A stretch of 64,000 nt of DNA. Source: Actinomadura sp. K4S16. GTDB taxonomy: Bacteria; Actinomycetota; Actinomycetes; Streptosporangiales; Streptosporangiaceae. The notes under the pieces are model-generated. The model saw only the letters and a list, made by a program, of their open reading frames with translations. It did not search any database and was not told where the DNA came from. The stretch is from NCBI RefSeq assembly GCF_008327685.1, contig NZ_BDDE01000015.1, forward strand, positions 248,001 through 312,000, given 5' to 3'. Position numbers and translations under genes: made by a program. Within the stretch, counting starts at the first letter, position 1. Every line of letters starts with the position of its first letter. Shown piece by piece: positions 19,528 through 28,272 of the stretch.

Positions 19528-20750
19528 GCGCGGCGGAGGAGACGCGGGCCGCCTGGATCACGGCGGTGGAGGAGCTGTGGCCGGACGCGCGGGTCGAGGC
19601 CGTCCCGCCGGGCCGAGCCGAGGGTGCGCGCCGTGAGCTGGCCTTCCTTCCCAACGCGGAGCGGCCGCGCCTGCTCGTCCCGGCGGGGATGCCGCGCGCC
19701 GCGGCGGCCGCGCTGCGCCGCTACAGCCACGACCTCGGCCTGAAGCAGCGCGCCTCCCGCGGCCTGACGGCGGCGGCGGTGCGCACCGGGCTGCCGGAGC
19801 GGACGCTCCGCGACCGGCTCCGCGTCACCGGCGGCGGCCCCTCCATCGAGGACCGGCTGTCGGAGCTGCTCGGCCGGCCGGTCGTGGTCAGCGTGGGGCT
19901 CGGGAGCGCCCGCGCCAACCGCAAGCCGATCCTGCACGCGCTCTCGCCGCGCGGCGAGGCCGTCGCGTTCGTCAAGATCGGCGACACCGGCACGGCCCGG
20001 GGGCTGCTCGCCGGCGAGGCCGAGGCCCTGTCCTACCTGAACGACCGCCTGCCCGGCCCGGGCTCGCGCGGCGGCCTACACGTCCCCCGGCTGCTCCACC
20101 ACGGAACGTGGCGCGGCCTCGACCTGCTCGTCCTCGAACCCCTCCCGACCGGTGCGCTCGGCCTGCGCCGGCGCGAGCAGGCCCCGACCGCCCAGATGCG
20201 GGCGCTGTTCGAGGTCGGCGGCATCGAGCGGGGGCCGCTGGGCGGCAGCGCCTACTGGGACGAGATGGCCGCGAGCCCCGGCAGGGTCATCGACGAGCGG
20301 CAGCGCGCCGTCTTCGGCGAGGTCGTCGAAAGCACCGGCAAGGCGCACGGCGACCTGGTCCTGGACTACGGCGCCTGGCACGGCGACTGGACGCCGTGGA
20401 ACATGGCCTGGCACCGCGGCGTGCTGCGCCTGTGGGACTGGGAGCGGTTCTCGCGCGGCGTCCCGGGCGGTTTCGACCTGCTGCACTACCGGCTCCAGGA
20501 GGCGATGCGCACGGCGTCCGGGCCGCCCTACGCCGCCTGGCCGGACGGTGCCGCCGCCCTGCTGGAGCCGCTCGGGCTGACCGGCCCCGCCGCGGCGGCG
20601 ACCGTCCGGCTCTACCTGCTGGAGCTGTGCCGCCGCTACCTGCTGGCCGCCCAGGAGCCGATCGGCGGGCCGCTGCGCGCCGACACCGAGCGCCTGCTCG
20701 CGCTCCTGCACACCACCCCGCCGGAACCGGCCCCTGGAGGAACCCCGTGA
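19524..20750 (+). CDS. Aminoglycoside-phosphotransferase-like kinase of the polysaccharide locus
   Basis: Cytosolic protein of 408 residues with a choline/aminoglycoside-kinase-like fold. The catalytic loop is HGDWTPWNM (His286-Asp288, Asn293) and the metal-binding Asp is in LWDWERF (Asp305); the nucleotide-binding Lys is probably Lys151 in AFVKIG. The first 110 residues form an extra domain I do not recognise. The key residues are present, so it may phosphorylate a sugar or lipid intermediate; resistance to an aminoglycoside is unlikely in this context. It is translationally coupled on both sides: the GTG start overlaps the polymerase stop (GTGA) and its own stop overlaps the sulfotransferase start the same way. 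Confidence 0.7.
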   Translation: MSAAEETRAAWITAVEELWPDARVEAVPPGRAEGARRELAFLPNAERPRLLVPAGMPRAAAAALRRYSHDLGLKQRASRGLTAAAVRTGLPERTLRDRLRVTGGGPSIEDRLSELLGRPVVVSVGLGSARANRKPILHALSPRGEAVAFVKIGDTGTARGLLAGEAEALSYLNDRLPGPGSRGGLHVPRLLHHGTWRGLDLLVLEPLPTGALGLRRREQAPTAQMRALFEVGGIERGPLGGSAYWDEMAASPGRVIDERQRAVFGEVVESTGKAHGDLVLDYGAWHGDWTPWNMAWHRGVLRLWDWERFSRGVPGGFDLLHYRLQEAMRTASGPPYAAWPDGAAALLEPLGLTGPAAAATVRLYLLELCRRYLLAAQEPIGGPLRADTERLLALLHTTPPEPAPGGTP

Positions 20751-21610
20751 TCTCACGTCGTGACGCCCCCCAGTGGGTCAAGGAGGCGGGACGGGCCGCG
20801 ACCCGGGCCGGGGGACGGCTGACCTCCGGCACCCGGATGCTGCCGGACTTCCTCATGGTCGGCACGCAGCGCGGCGGCACCACCTCGCTGTTCCGCGCCC
20901 TGGCCGCGCACCCGGCGACCGTCCAGCCGAACTTCCACAAGGGCGTGCACTACTTCGACGTCAACTACCCGCGCGGCCTCGCCTGGTACCGGGGGCACTT
21001 CCCGGTCCGCGCCCTGGCCGAGCGCCGCACGCAGGGCACCGCCCCGCAGGCGTTCGAGTCCGCCGGCTACTACATGCACCACCCGCTGGCACCCGAGCGG
21101 ATCGCACGGGACCTGCCCGGGGTGAAGCTCATCGTCCTGCTGCGCGACCCGGTGGTGCGCGCCTACTCCGCCCACAAGCACGAGCTGGCGCGGGGGTTCG
21201 AGACCGAGCCGTTCGAGCGGGCCCTGGACCTGGAGCCCGAGCGGCTCGCCGGGGAGGTCGAGAAGATCAAGGCCGATCCCTCCTACGTGAGCCACGGCCA
21301 CCGGCACCACTCCTACCTGGACCGCGGCCACTACGCCGACCAGATCGAGCGGCTGTTCGCCCTCTTCGGGCGCGACAGGGTGCACGTGGCGTTCGCGGAG
21401 GACTTCTTCTCCGAGCCGGAGGCCTGCTACGACTCCATCCTGGAGTTCCTCGGGCTGCCGCCGTGGCGTCCCGAGTCGTTCGAGCGGCACAACGCCCGGC
21501 CTGGCTCCCCCCTGCCCGACGACCTGCAGCGCCGCCTGGCCGACCACTACGCCCCCTGGGACGACAAGCTCGCCGCGCTCCTCGGCGCCGAACCCGCCTG
21601 GCGGCGATGA
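20747..21610 (+). CDS. PAPS-dependent sulfotransferase
   Basis: Cytosolic enzyme of 287 residues that transfers a sulfuryl group from PAPS, here most probably to a sugar hydroxyl. The 5'-phosphosulfate loop is GTQRGGTTS (39-47), a variant of the PKSGTTW-type motif, and the 3'-phosphate motif is RDPVVRAYS (133-141) with the conserved Arg and Ser. The C-terminal part (FGRDRVHVAFAEDFF, then a region rich in Pro and Trp) is typical of the sulfotransferase_1/heparan-sulfotransferase-like group. The start GTG overlaps the previous stop by 4 bp and is preceded by GGAGGA. Together with the PAPS-making genes at both flanks, this is the key evidence that the polymer is sulfated. Confidence 0.9.
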   Translation: MISRRDAPQWVKEAGRAATRAGGRLTSGTRMLPDFLMVGTQRGGTTSLFRALAAHPATVQPNFHKGVHYFDVNYPRGLAWYRGHFPVRALAERRTQGTAPQAFESAGYYMHHPLAPERIARDLPGVKLIVLLRDPVVRAYSAHKHELARGFETEPFERALDLEPERLAGEVEKIKADPSYVSHGHRHHSYLDRGHYADQIERLFALFGRDRVHVAFAEDFFSEPEACYDSILEFLGLPPWRPESFERHNARPGSPLPDDLQRRLADHYAPWDDKLAALLGAEPAWRR

Positions 21611-21617
21611 GGCGGCG

Positions 21618-23093
21618 ATGAGCAAACGGACCCTCGGCCCGGCCAGCGTGCAGGCGGAACCGCCGCTCGCGCCGGACTCGATCCCGGTCACCCGGTACGC
21701 GGGCGTGGTCCGCCGCCACCTGGTGGCGCTGCTGATCGCGCTGCTGGCCGGGGGCGCCGTCGGGATCGTGAAGATCGTGCTGACGCCGACGACCTACACC
21801 GCGCAGATCTACGTGCTGGCGCCGCCGGTCGCGCTGCGGCCGCCCATCGAGATCGGCTCGGCGATCGACACCGACACCCGCCGTCCCCGCGAGACGACGA
21901 TGGACACCGAGGCCCAGCTCGTCTGGTCGCACGCGGTGCTGTCCAGGCTGAAGACGCGGCCGGGCTTCCGGGTGTCCGACGCCGAACTGCGCGACCGCAT
22001 CGGCCTGACGGTGCCGTCCAACACCCACGTGCTCACGATCTCGGTGCGGGCCGGCACGCCGCGGACCGCCCAGGACGGCGCCCGCGTCGTCGCCGACACC
22101 TACCTGGCGCTGCGGACGCGGATCATGGGCCAGGTGCTGGAGCGCAACCGGCAGGCGCTGGAGCAGAACGCCGAGCTGCTGAAGAAGCAGCTCGCGGCTC
22201 TTCCCGGCGACGAGGAGGAGCTGCGCCGGCTCACCGCCCGCACCCGCCGCCAGGCGCTGGTGAAGCAGATCCGCGACGTGGAGAAGCAGGTCGCGGCCAT
22301 CAAGAGCAAGCAGGAGCAGCCCGGCGAGGTGCTGCGCGGCGCGCCGCTCCCCCGGTTGGGCGACGACCCCGGCCGCGACGTCGCGGGCGCGACCGGTATC
22401 GGCCTCGGGCTGCTCGGCTGGCTCGGCTACGTCGCGATCCGCGAGACGCGGCCGCGCCGCATCCGCCGCCCCGCCGACCTGCGGCTGCACAGCCGGCTTC
22501 CGATCATGGTGGAGGGCTCGGCGCTCGGCGGCGGGCACCGCGAGGTCTCGCGGCGGCTGCGCAACCTGGTCTTCGACGCCGACGCCACCACCGTGCTGGT
22601 CACCGGGGTGCCGGGCTCCGCCGGGACCGAGGTGGCCTACGAGCTGGCCGAGCTGTGCACCGAGGGCGGGTCGCCGACGACGGTGCTGCGCATCGTGGCC
22701 GACGGCGAGGAGATCCGCGAGCCGCGGGCCGCGGCCGGGACCGGCCGCTCGTTCGACGTCCGGCTGGTGCGCAGCGACGACGACCGGCAGCTCACCCGCG
22801 CCGTCGACAAGGCGGGCCGCGTCTCGCGCATCGTCGTCATCACCACCCCCGACATCAACGGCGCGGACACCATCGCCGCGGCCGGGGCCAGCGACGTGGC
22901 CCTGGTCGTGGTCGAACGCGGACGGGCCCTGGACCGCGAGGTCGCGAGCGGGGTGCTGGCCCTCGACCAGGCCGCCAACCCCGCGCGCGTGATCGTGCTG
23001 ACCGCGCCCGCCTTCGACGGGCCCGACTCACCGGCGCAGCGGAACGCCCCGCGCCGGCCCCCTGCCCGCGCCGGCGCCCCTGGACGAGGTTGA
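21618..23093 (+). CDS. Wzz-like polysaccharide chain-length/co-polymerase protein
   Basis: Inner-membrane protein of 491 residues with two transmembrane segments (about 35-55 and 254-274) flanking an extracytoplasmic region. That region holds the Wzz signature (YTAQIYVLAPP near 60-70) and a long helical stretch (about 165-240). After the second membrane segment a cytosolic domain of about 200 residues has an alternating strand-helix pattern (TTVLVTGVPGSAGTEVAYELAEL; IVVITTPDINGADTI) like a Rossmann or BY-kinase domain, but there is no usable P-loop Lys. It would set chain length with the Wzy-like protein. It lies 7 bp after the sulfotransferase gene. A second Wzz-like protein follows directly. 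Confidence 0.8.
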   Translation: MSKRTLGPASVQAEPPLAPDSIPVTRYAGVVRRHLVALLIALLAGGAVGIVKIVLTPTTYTAQIYVLAPPVALRPPIEIGSAIDTDTRRPRETTMDTEAQLVWSHAVLSRLKTRPGFRVSDAELRDRIGLTVPSNTHVLTISVRAGTPRTAQDGARVVADTYLALRTRIMGQVLERNRQALEQNAELLKKQLAALPGDEEELRRLTARTRRQALVKQIRDVEKQVAAIKSKQEQPGEVLRGAPLPRLGDDPGRDVAGATGIGLGLLGWLGYVAIRETRPRRIRRPADLRLHSRLPIMVEGSALGGGHREVSRRLRNLVFDADATTVLVTGVPGSAGTEVAYELAELCTEGGSPTTVLRIVADGEEIREPRAAAGTGRSFDVRLVRSDDDRQLTRAVDKAGRVSRIVVITTPDINGADTIAAAGASDVALVVVERGRALDREVASGVLALDQAANPARVIVLTAPAFDGPDSPAQRNAPRRPPARAGAPGRG

Positions 23094-23100
23094 CATGAAC

Positions 23101-23127
23101 GGAACCGTCTTCTTGCAACGCGCGGTT
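23101..23127 (+). promoter_or_regulatory. Weak candidate promoter between the two wzz-like genes
   Basis: GGAACC at 23101-23106 and CGGTT at 23123-23127 are 16 nt apart, resembling the GGAAC-N16-18-CGTT pattern of stress-type ECF sigma factors. The 89-bp gap here is the longest inside this operon, so an internal promoter is plausible. The match is imperfect and could be chance. Confidence 0.25.
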
Positions 23128-23182
23128 AAAGTCGTGATGAACACTCCGCCTAGCACGATTCTGATCGATGAGGGAGATCGTC

Positions 23183-25303
23183 GTGGGAGCTGACCAGACG
23201 GCCGACCCCCAGGGAGGCCAGCTGTTCTCCCTGGTCCGGCGCTATCTGGGGGCGCTGATCGTGCTCGCCCTGCTCGGCACCGGGGCCGGCGTCGCCCTGG
23301 AGATCCTTGTTCCGCCGCCGTTCAAGGCGACGGCGACCGTGCTGGTCAGCCCGCTGGAAGGCAACCCGTACTCGCCGGAGGGCCGTGGAGACGACCTGGT
23401 GAACCTGCAGACGGAGGCGCAGCTGGTCGCCACCGACAGCGTCGCCAAGATCGTCGAGAAGAAGCTCGGGCACGAGGCGGAGGGCGACATCGGCGTCTCG
23501 GTCCCGCCCAACACCCAGGTGCTGAACCTGACCTACACCGCGAGCAGCTCCGGCAACGCCCGCGCGGGCGCGCAGGCGTTCGCCGACGCCTACCTGGAGT
23601 ACCGCGCGCAGCGCGCACAGGCGGTGGTGAACAACCAGCTCGCCAAGCTGAAGGCGCAGTCGGCCCGGGTCGAGCGCCTGCTGCAGCGGGCGAACAACGA
23701 ACTGGCGGCGTCCTCCGGCTCCCGGCGCGCCACCATCCAGCAGCGCGTCACCGCCTACACCAACCAGCTCGGCGTCATCGACGAGCAGTCCAACGACATC
23801 GCCAGCACCCCCATCGACCCCGGCCAGGTGATCACCCCGGCGGACGCGCCGAGCGGGCCGGGCATCATGCGGCCCGCGATGTACGGTGCGGGCGGACTGG
23901 TGCTCGGGCTGGTCGCCGGCTTCGTGATCATGCTGCTGCGGGAGCGGCTCAACCAGCGGCTGCGCAACGCCGAGACGATCGAGGGGCTCGGCGTCCGGAC
24001 GCTGTCCACGATCCCGGCGGGCGGCCCGGCCGGTGACACGCTGGCCCTCGTCAGCGCGCCCAAGAGCCCGGTCGGCGAGGCGTACCGGCGGCTGCGCGCC
24101 GCGGTCGTGGCGACCGCGCCGCAGACCCCGGTGGCGCTGCTGGTCAGCAACGCCACCCCCGGCGGCAGCGCCCGGCTGGCGAGCGCCAACCTCGCGGTCT
24201 CGCTCGCCTTCGCCGGCGCGAAGACCATCATGATCGACGCGACCACCGAGGACGCCGACGTCAGCACCCTGTTCGGCGCGCGTCCCGGCGGCAAGGGGCT
24301 GTCGGACACGCTGCTCAGCGGCACCGACCCGGCGACCCTGCTGATCCACACCGACTCGCAGCTGCGGCTGCTGCCGCGCGGCCCGCGGGCCCGCGAGGCC
24401 GCGCACCGGTTCAGCGGCCCGCGGATGCGCGAGACCGTGAAGGTCCTGCGCCGCCGCAGCGAGTACCTCATCGTGAACGCGGCGAGCCTGCACGACGCCG
24501 ACGCCCAGGCGCTGTGCACCTTCGTCGACGCGGTCGTGCTCGTGATCAACCAGGGCGTCACGACCCGCGAGGAGCTGCGGCAGGCGTACGTGGAGGCCGA
24601 GCGCGCCGGCGTCACGGTGCTCGGCGCCCTGCTGGAGCCGCCGGAGCCGCGGGGCGGGCGCGGGTCCCGCCAGGCTCCCGCCCGCCAGTCCCGTCCTCCG
24701 CAGGGCGGTGAGGGCCGGGGAGCCGAGACCCGCCACCCTGAGACGCGCGGGGGCGGCAAGCGCCGCGCCCCGGAGGCCCCCCTCGCGTGGGCCGACGACC
24801 AGCCGCGCGTTCCGCAGGACGAGGCCGACGAGGACCCGGCCGACCCCGGAACCCTCGTCACGCAGGCACTGCCGCAGGTCAAGCAGCCGCCCCGGCCGAG
24901 CGAGGCGCGCCCGGCGGCGGCTCCGCGGCGCGGTGCGCCGCAGCCGGAGGCGCGGCGGCGCCCCCTCCCGCCCGCGCTCGACCCCCCGTCCGGGCCGGGC
25001 AAGCCCGTCGCCCCCAAGCCCGTCTCCCCCACGGACGTCACCCAGGGCACGGGCGCGGCGCGTCCGCGCCCGGTCGCGCCGTCCGACGCCGAGCCCGCCG
25101 AGCCGGCCGACCCGGAGACCGAGGCGACGCTCGAATCCGCCTCGACGCGGACGCAGGAGGACATCTCCAAGTACATGCCGCCGGAGCTGCCGGAGGACGG
25201 CGCCGACGGGACGCCCCCGGCGGGTTCGGGGGACGCGGCCCCGGAGGTCGCGCCCCGCTACGGCAAGAAGCCGCACAGGGCCGGCCGCCATGCCGGGCCC
25301 TGA
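23183..25303 (+). CDS. Wzz-like protein with a degenerate tyrosine-kinase-type ATPase domain
   Basis: Membrane protein of 706 residues. The extracytoplasmic chain-length-determinant part lies between membrane segments at about 21-43 and 230-253. The cytosolic part from about 290 aligns with BY-kinases (SPVGEAYRRLRA; NLAVSLAFAGAKTIMIDAT), but the P-loop, usually PGEGKST, reads PGGSARLAS near residue 325, and the LIDxDxRxP motif is IDATTEDAD. Both Lys and key Asp positions are lost, so kinase activity is doubtful. The last 210 residues are a Pro/Arg/Ala-rich disordered tail without the usual Tyr cluster. GTG 23183 has GGGAG 7 nt upstream and is preferred over ATG 23168. The next start lies inside its last codons. 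Confidence 0.8.
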   Translation: MGADQTADPQGGQLFSLVRRYLGALIVLALLGTGAGVALEILVPPPFKATATVLVSPLEGNPYSPEGRGDDLVNLQTEAQLVATDSVAKIVEKKLGHEAEGDIGVSVPPNTQVLNLTYTASSSGNARAGAQAFADAYLEYRAQRAQAVVNNQLAKLKAQSARVERLLQRANNELAASSGSRRATIQQRVTAYTNQLGVIDEQSNDIASTPIDPGQVITPADAPSGPGIMRPAMYGAGGLVLGLVAGFVIMLLRERLNQRLRNAETIEGLGVRTLSTIPAGGPAGDTLALVSAPKSPVGEAYRRLRAAVVATAPQTPVALLVSNATPGGSARLASANLAVSLAFAGAKTIMIDATTEDADVSTLFGARPGGKGLSDTLLSGTDPATLLIHTDSQLRLLPRGPRAREAAHRFSGPRMRETVKVLRRRSEYLIVNAASLHDADAQALCTFVDAVVLVINQGVTTREELRQAYVEAERAGVTVLGALLEPPEPRGGRGSRQAPARQSRPPQGGEGRGAETRHPETRGGGKRRAPEAPLAWADDQPRVPQDEADEDPADPGTLVTQALPQVKQPPRPSEARPAAAPRRGAPQPEARRRPLPPALDPPSGPGKPVAPKPVSPTDVTQGTGAARPRPVAPSDAEPAEPADPETEATLESASTRTQEDISKYMPPELPEDGADGTPPAGSGDAAPEVAPRYGKKPHRAGRHAGP

Positions 25304-26969
25304 ATCCGGCGGCGCCGAGGCGGACGAGCCGAAGTCCCCGGCGGCCGAAGGGCCCAAGCCCCAGGCGGCCGGGCCGAACCTGAACAGGCTGGCCAGGGGC
25401 GGCGCCCTGAACCTCGTCGGCGCGGCCGTCGCGGGCGTCCAGGGCCTCGCGCTCGTCTTCCTGGTCGCGCACCTGTACTCGCAGCGGATCGCTGGCACCT
25501 TCTTCGCCGCGACGTCGCTGTTCATCATCCTGCAGGCCGTGTCGGGCCTCGGCACGGACGCGGGCCTGCTGCGCTGGCTGCCCCGCCACCTCGCGCTCGG
25601 CGACCGCGCCGCGGCGCGGCGGACGGTGCCGGTGGCGCTGGTCCCGGTCGCCGCGACGGCGCTGCTCGCGGGTCTCGTGCTGGCCCTCACCGCGCCGTGG
25701 ACGGCGGGCCACATCGGCGCCGACGACCCCCACCAGGCCGTGGGCATGGTGCGGGTGCTGGCGCTGTTCCTGCCCCTCGCCGGGGCGCACGACGCGCTGC
25801 TCGCCGCGACCCGCGGCCACGGCTCGATGCGCCCCACCGTCCTCGTCGACAAGATCCTGCGGCAGACGCTCCAGGTCGCCGGGGTCGTCGTGGCGGCGCT
25901 GCTCACCGACGACGCGGTGTGGCTCGCGCTGGCGTGGGCGGCGCCGTACCTGCCGTGCCTCGCCGTCGCCGGCCTCTGGTACCTGAAGATCAGCCGCCGG
26001 AGTCGTGCCGGGGCGCCGGTCGCCGCGGTCGACGAGCCCGCGTCCGGGTGGCGTCCGCTGGCGGGCGACTTCTGGCGGTTCACGGCGCCGCGCGCGTTCG
26101 CGCAGATCTGCCAGACGGCGTTCCAGCGCGCCGACATCGTGCTCGTCGCGGCGCTCAGCTCGCCCCGCGAGGCGGCGATCTACACCGCCGCGACCCGGTT
26201 CATCGTGATCAGCCAGCTCGTCACCCAGGCCGTGCAGAACGTCATGCAGCCCGCGGTGAGCCGGCTGATGGCGCTCGCCGACCGCGCGGGCGCGCAGCGG
26301 GTGTTCGCGGTGTGCGCGTCCTGGAACCTCGCGCTCGCCTGGCCGGTGCACCTGTCGATCGCGGTCGGCGCGCCGGTGTACGTCGGCTCCTTCGGCCCCG
26401 GCTACCGCGGGACGGGCGAGGTCGTCACGGTGATCCTCGCGATGGCGATGCTGGTCGCGACCGCGACCGGCGCCCGCGACGTGATGCTGCTGATGGCGGG
26501 CCGCAGCGGGCTCAGCCTGGTCAACCAGAGCGCCGCGCTCGGGGTGAACCTGGTGCTGAACGTGCTGCTGATCCCGCCGTTCGGGATCGCCGGGGCGGCG
26601 ATGGCGCGGGCGGCCGGGCTGCTCGTGCGGACGCTGCTGGCCCTGGTCCAGGTCCGCAGGATCCTCGGCATGACCCCGGCGAGCGCGGGGCTCTTCTGGG
26701 CGGGCGGTTCCGCGCTGGTCAGCTTCGCGGCGGTGCCGCTGGCCGTCCGGCTGGCCGCCGGTTCCGGCGAGGCCGCCCTCGCCGCCGGGCTCGTCCCGGG
26801 CGCGCTCCTGTACCTCGCCCTCCTCTGGGTCGGCCGCGAGCGGCTGTCCCTCACCGCCTTCGCCTCCCTGCTGCCGGGGAGGCGCGGCCGCACCGCACCC
26901 GCGGGCGCCACCGCGTCCCCCGCCACCGACCCGACACCTGCCAGGAGCATCCATGCCCACGGGAATTGA
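25290..26969 (+). CDS. Wzx-like polysaccharide flippase (MOP superfamily)
   Basis: Integral membrane protein of 559 residues with some 12-14 hydrophobic helices. The order of helices and short loops, the opening helix (LARGGALNLVGAAVAGVQGL), and the second-half motif around LVNQSAALGVNLVLNVLLIP (a G-x-x-x-N-x-x-L-N-x-x-L-I-P pattern) mark it as a Wzx/polysaccharide-transport flippase. It would turn polyprenyl-diphosphate-linked repeat units to the outer face. The ATG at 25290 lies within the last codons of the Wzz-like gene (14-bp overlap), and its own end overlaps the next gene by 17 bp, so the group is strongly coupled. The C-terminal 25 residues are Pro/Ala/Thr-rich. Confidence 0.87.
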   Translation: MPGPESGGAEADEPKSPAAEGPKPQAAGPNLNRLARGGALNLVGAAVAGVQGLALVFLVAHLYSQRIAGTFFAATSLFIILQAVSGLGTDAGLLRWLPRHLALGDRAAARRTVPVALVPVAATALLAGLVLALTAPWTAGHIGADDPHQAVGMVRVLALFLPLAGAHDALLAATRGHGSMRPTVLVDKILRQTLQVAGVVVAALLTDDAVWLALAWAAPYLPCLAVAGLWYLKISRRSRAGAPVAAVDEPASGWRPLAGDFWRFTAPRAFAQICQTAFQRADIVLVAALSSPREAAIYTAATRFIVISQLVTQAVQNVMQPAVSRLMALADRAGAQRVFAVCASWNLALAWPVHLSIAVGAPVYVGSFGPGYRGTGEVVTVILAMAMLVATATGARDVMLLMAGRSGLSLVNQSAALGVNLVLNVLLIPPFGIAGAAMARAAGLLVRTLLALVQVRRILGMTPASAGLFWAGGSALVSFAAVPLAVRLAAGSGEAALAAGLVPGALLYLALLWVGRERLSLTAFASLLPGRRGRTAPAGATASPATDPTPARSIHAHGN

Positions 26970-28272
26970 CCAAGTGCGCCGCAAGTCCCGCGCGGTGCTT
27001 CGCAAGAGCGGCCTCGCCCCCAGCGGCCCGGTCTACGGGCGGCTGGTCGACGCCGGGCGCTCGCTGCCGATCCCGGCCGCGGCCCGCGTCGCGGTGTCCA
27101 CCGCCGTGCTGCGGCGCCCGTGGAAGGTGCCGGTCCGGTTCGACCAGCTGCTCGTCGGCGCGCAGGGCGGCTGGACGGCCCGCGAGTTCGCCGACCGCAC
27201 CGACGACCTGCTGTGGCCGTCCACCCCGTTCCTGGAGGGCCCGCACGTCGGGCTGCTGCGGCTCGCCGACGAGCGTCCGGAGCTCACCGACGCCGACATC
27301 CTCGCCAGCGGCTACGGCCGGCTCGGGCTGCGCTGCATCGAGGCGGGCGGCGACTACTTCGGCGCCACGGACGAGGCGGGCGTCCTCGCCGCCGCCCGCG
27401 TCTTCGTCTCGCGATACCGGGGCGAGGAGGCGCCGGGCGCGGCGCCCCGCCCGCAGCAGAGCGGCCCGCAGGACCCGGTGCTCGTCGCGCCCGTCCGCGG
27501 CTCCGACCAGTACCAGATCCTCGACGGCCACCACCGGCTCGCCATCGCGGCGATGAGCGGCGCCGACGGTGCCAACGTCGTCGCCAAGTGGCTGCCCGTC
27601 ACCACGCCCCTGCAGGACCTCCTGCTGAAGATGAGCTGGCTCGACGGCACCCACGAGCTCTACCAGCCGATCGACGCGCCCGAGCTCAGGACCGGCTGGA
27701 CGACCGTCCGGCAGTGCACCGACCGGCTCGCGAAGATGGACGCGTTCCTCGGCGAGCGCGGCCTCACCGGAGGCCGCTACCTGGACGTCGCGAGCTGCTA
27801 CGGCTGGTTCGTCGCGAAGATGGCCGAGCGCGGCTTCGACGCCGAGGGCATCGAGCGCGACCCGCTGGCCGTCCCGCTCGGCCGCGCCGTCTACGGACTT
27901 CCGGAGGGCGCGATCTCCACCGGCGACTGCGTCGAGTTCCTCGGCGGGCACGACGCCGGCCGCTGGGACGTGGTGTCCTGCTTCAGCCTCCTGCACCACT
28001 TCGTCCTCGGGCGCGGCTCGGTCAGCGCCGAGGAGCTGATCCGGCTGCTGGACCGCGCGACCGGCCGGGTGCTGTTCTTCGACACCGGCCAGGACAACGA
28101 GGCGTGGTTCGCCGAGTCCCTGCGCGGCTGGGACCCCGCCCGCGTCGCGCGGTTCCTGCGGGAGAACACCGGCTTCGACGAGATCATCGACCTCGGCCCC
28201 GACGACGACGCCCGCCCCCCGTACGAGGACAACTACGCCAGGCACCTGTTCGCCTGCGTCCGCGCGGCGTGA
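26953..28272 (+). CDS. Methyltransferase fused to a ParB/sulfiredoxin-like DGHHR domain
   Basis: A 439-residue cytosolic protein. The middle part contains YQILDGHHRLAIAAMSG (187-203), the DGHHR box typical of ParB/sulfiredoxin-like nucleotide-binding folds. From about 250 a class I methyltransferase begins: motif I is YLDVASCYGWFVAKM (276-290), then GIERDPLAVPLG as the acidic ribose-binding segment and WDVVSCFSLLHHFV as motif IV. The first 60 residues are basic and may touch the membrane. I do not know a characterised enzyme with this exact pairing. In this operon it probably modifies a sugar or lipid-linked intermediate. It overlaps the flippase gene by 17 bp and the RCC1 gene by 4 bp. Confidence 0.7.
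   Translation: MPTGIDQVRRKSRAVLRKSGLAPSGPVYGRLVDAGRSLPIPAAARVAVSTAVLRRPWKVPVRFDQLLVGAQGGWTAREFADRTDDLLWPSTPFLEGPHVGLLRLADERPELTDADILASGYGRLGLRCIEAGGDYFGATDEAGVLAAARVFVSRYRGEEAPGAAPRPQQSGPQDPVLVAPVRGSDQYQILDGHHRLAIAAMSGADGANVVAKWLPVTTPLQDLLLKMSWLDGTHELYQPIDAPELRTGWTTVRQCTDRLAKMDAFLGERGLTGGRYLDVASCYGWFVAKMAERGFDAEGIERDPLAVPLGRAVYGLPEGAISTGDCVEFLGGHDAGRWDVVSCFSLLHHFVLGRGSVSAEELIRLLDRATGRVLFFDTGQDNEAWFAESLRGWDPARVARFLRENTGFDEIIDLGPDDDARPPYEDNYARHLFACVRAA

Noticed and set aside
19524..20750. Aminoglycoside resistance gene
   Set aside because: Only the general kinase fold is shared; operon position between a polymerase and a sulfotransferase argues for a role in polymer synthesis.
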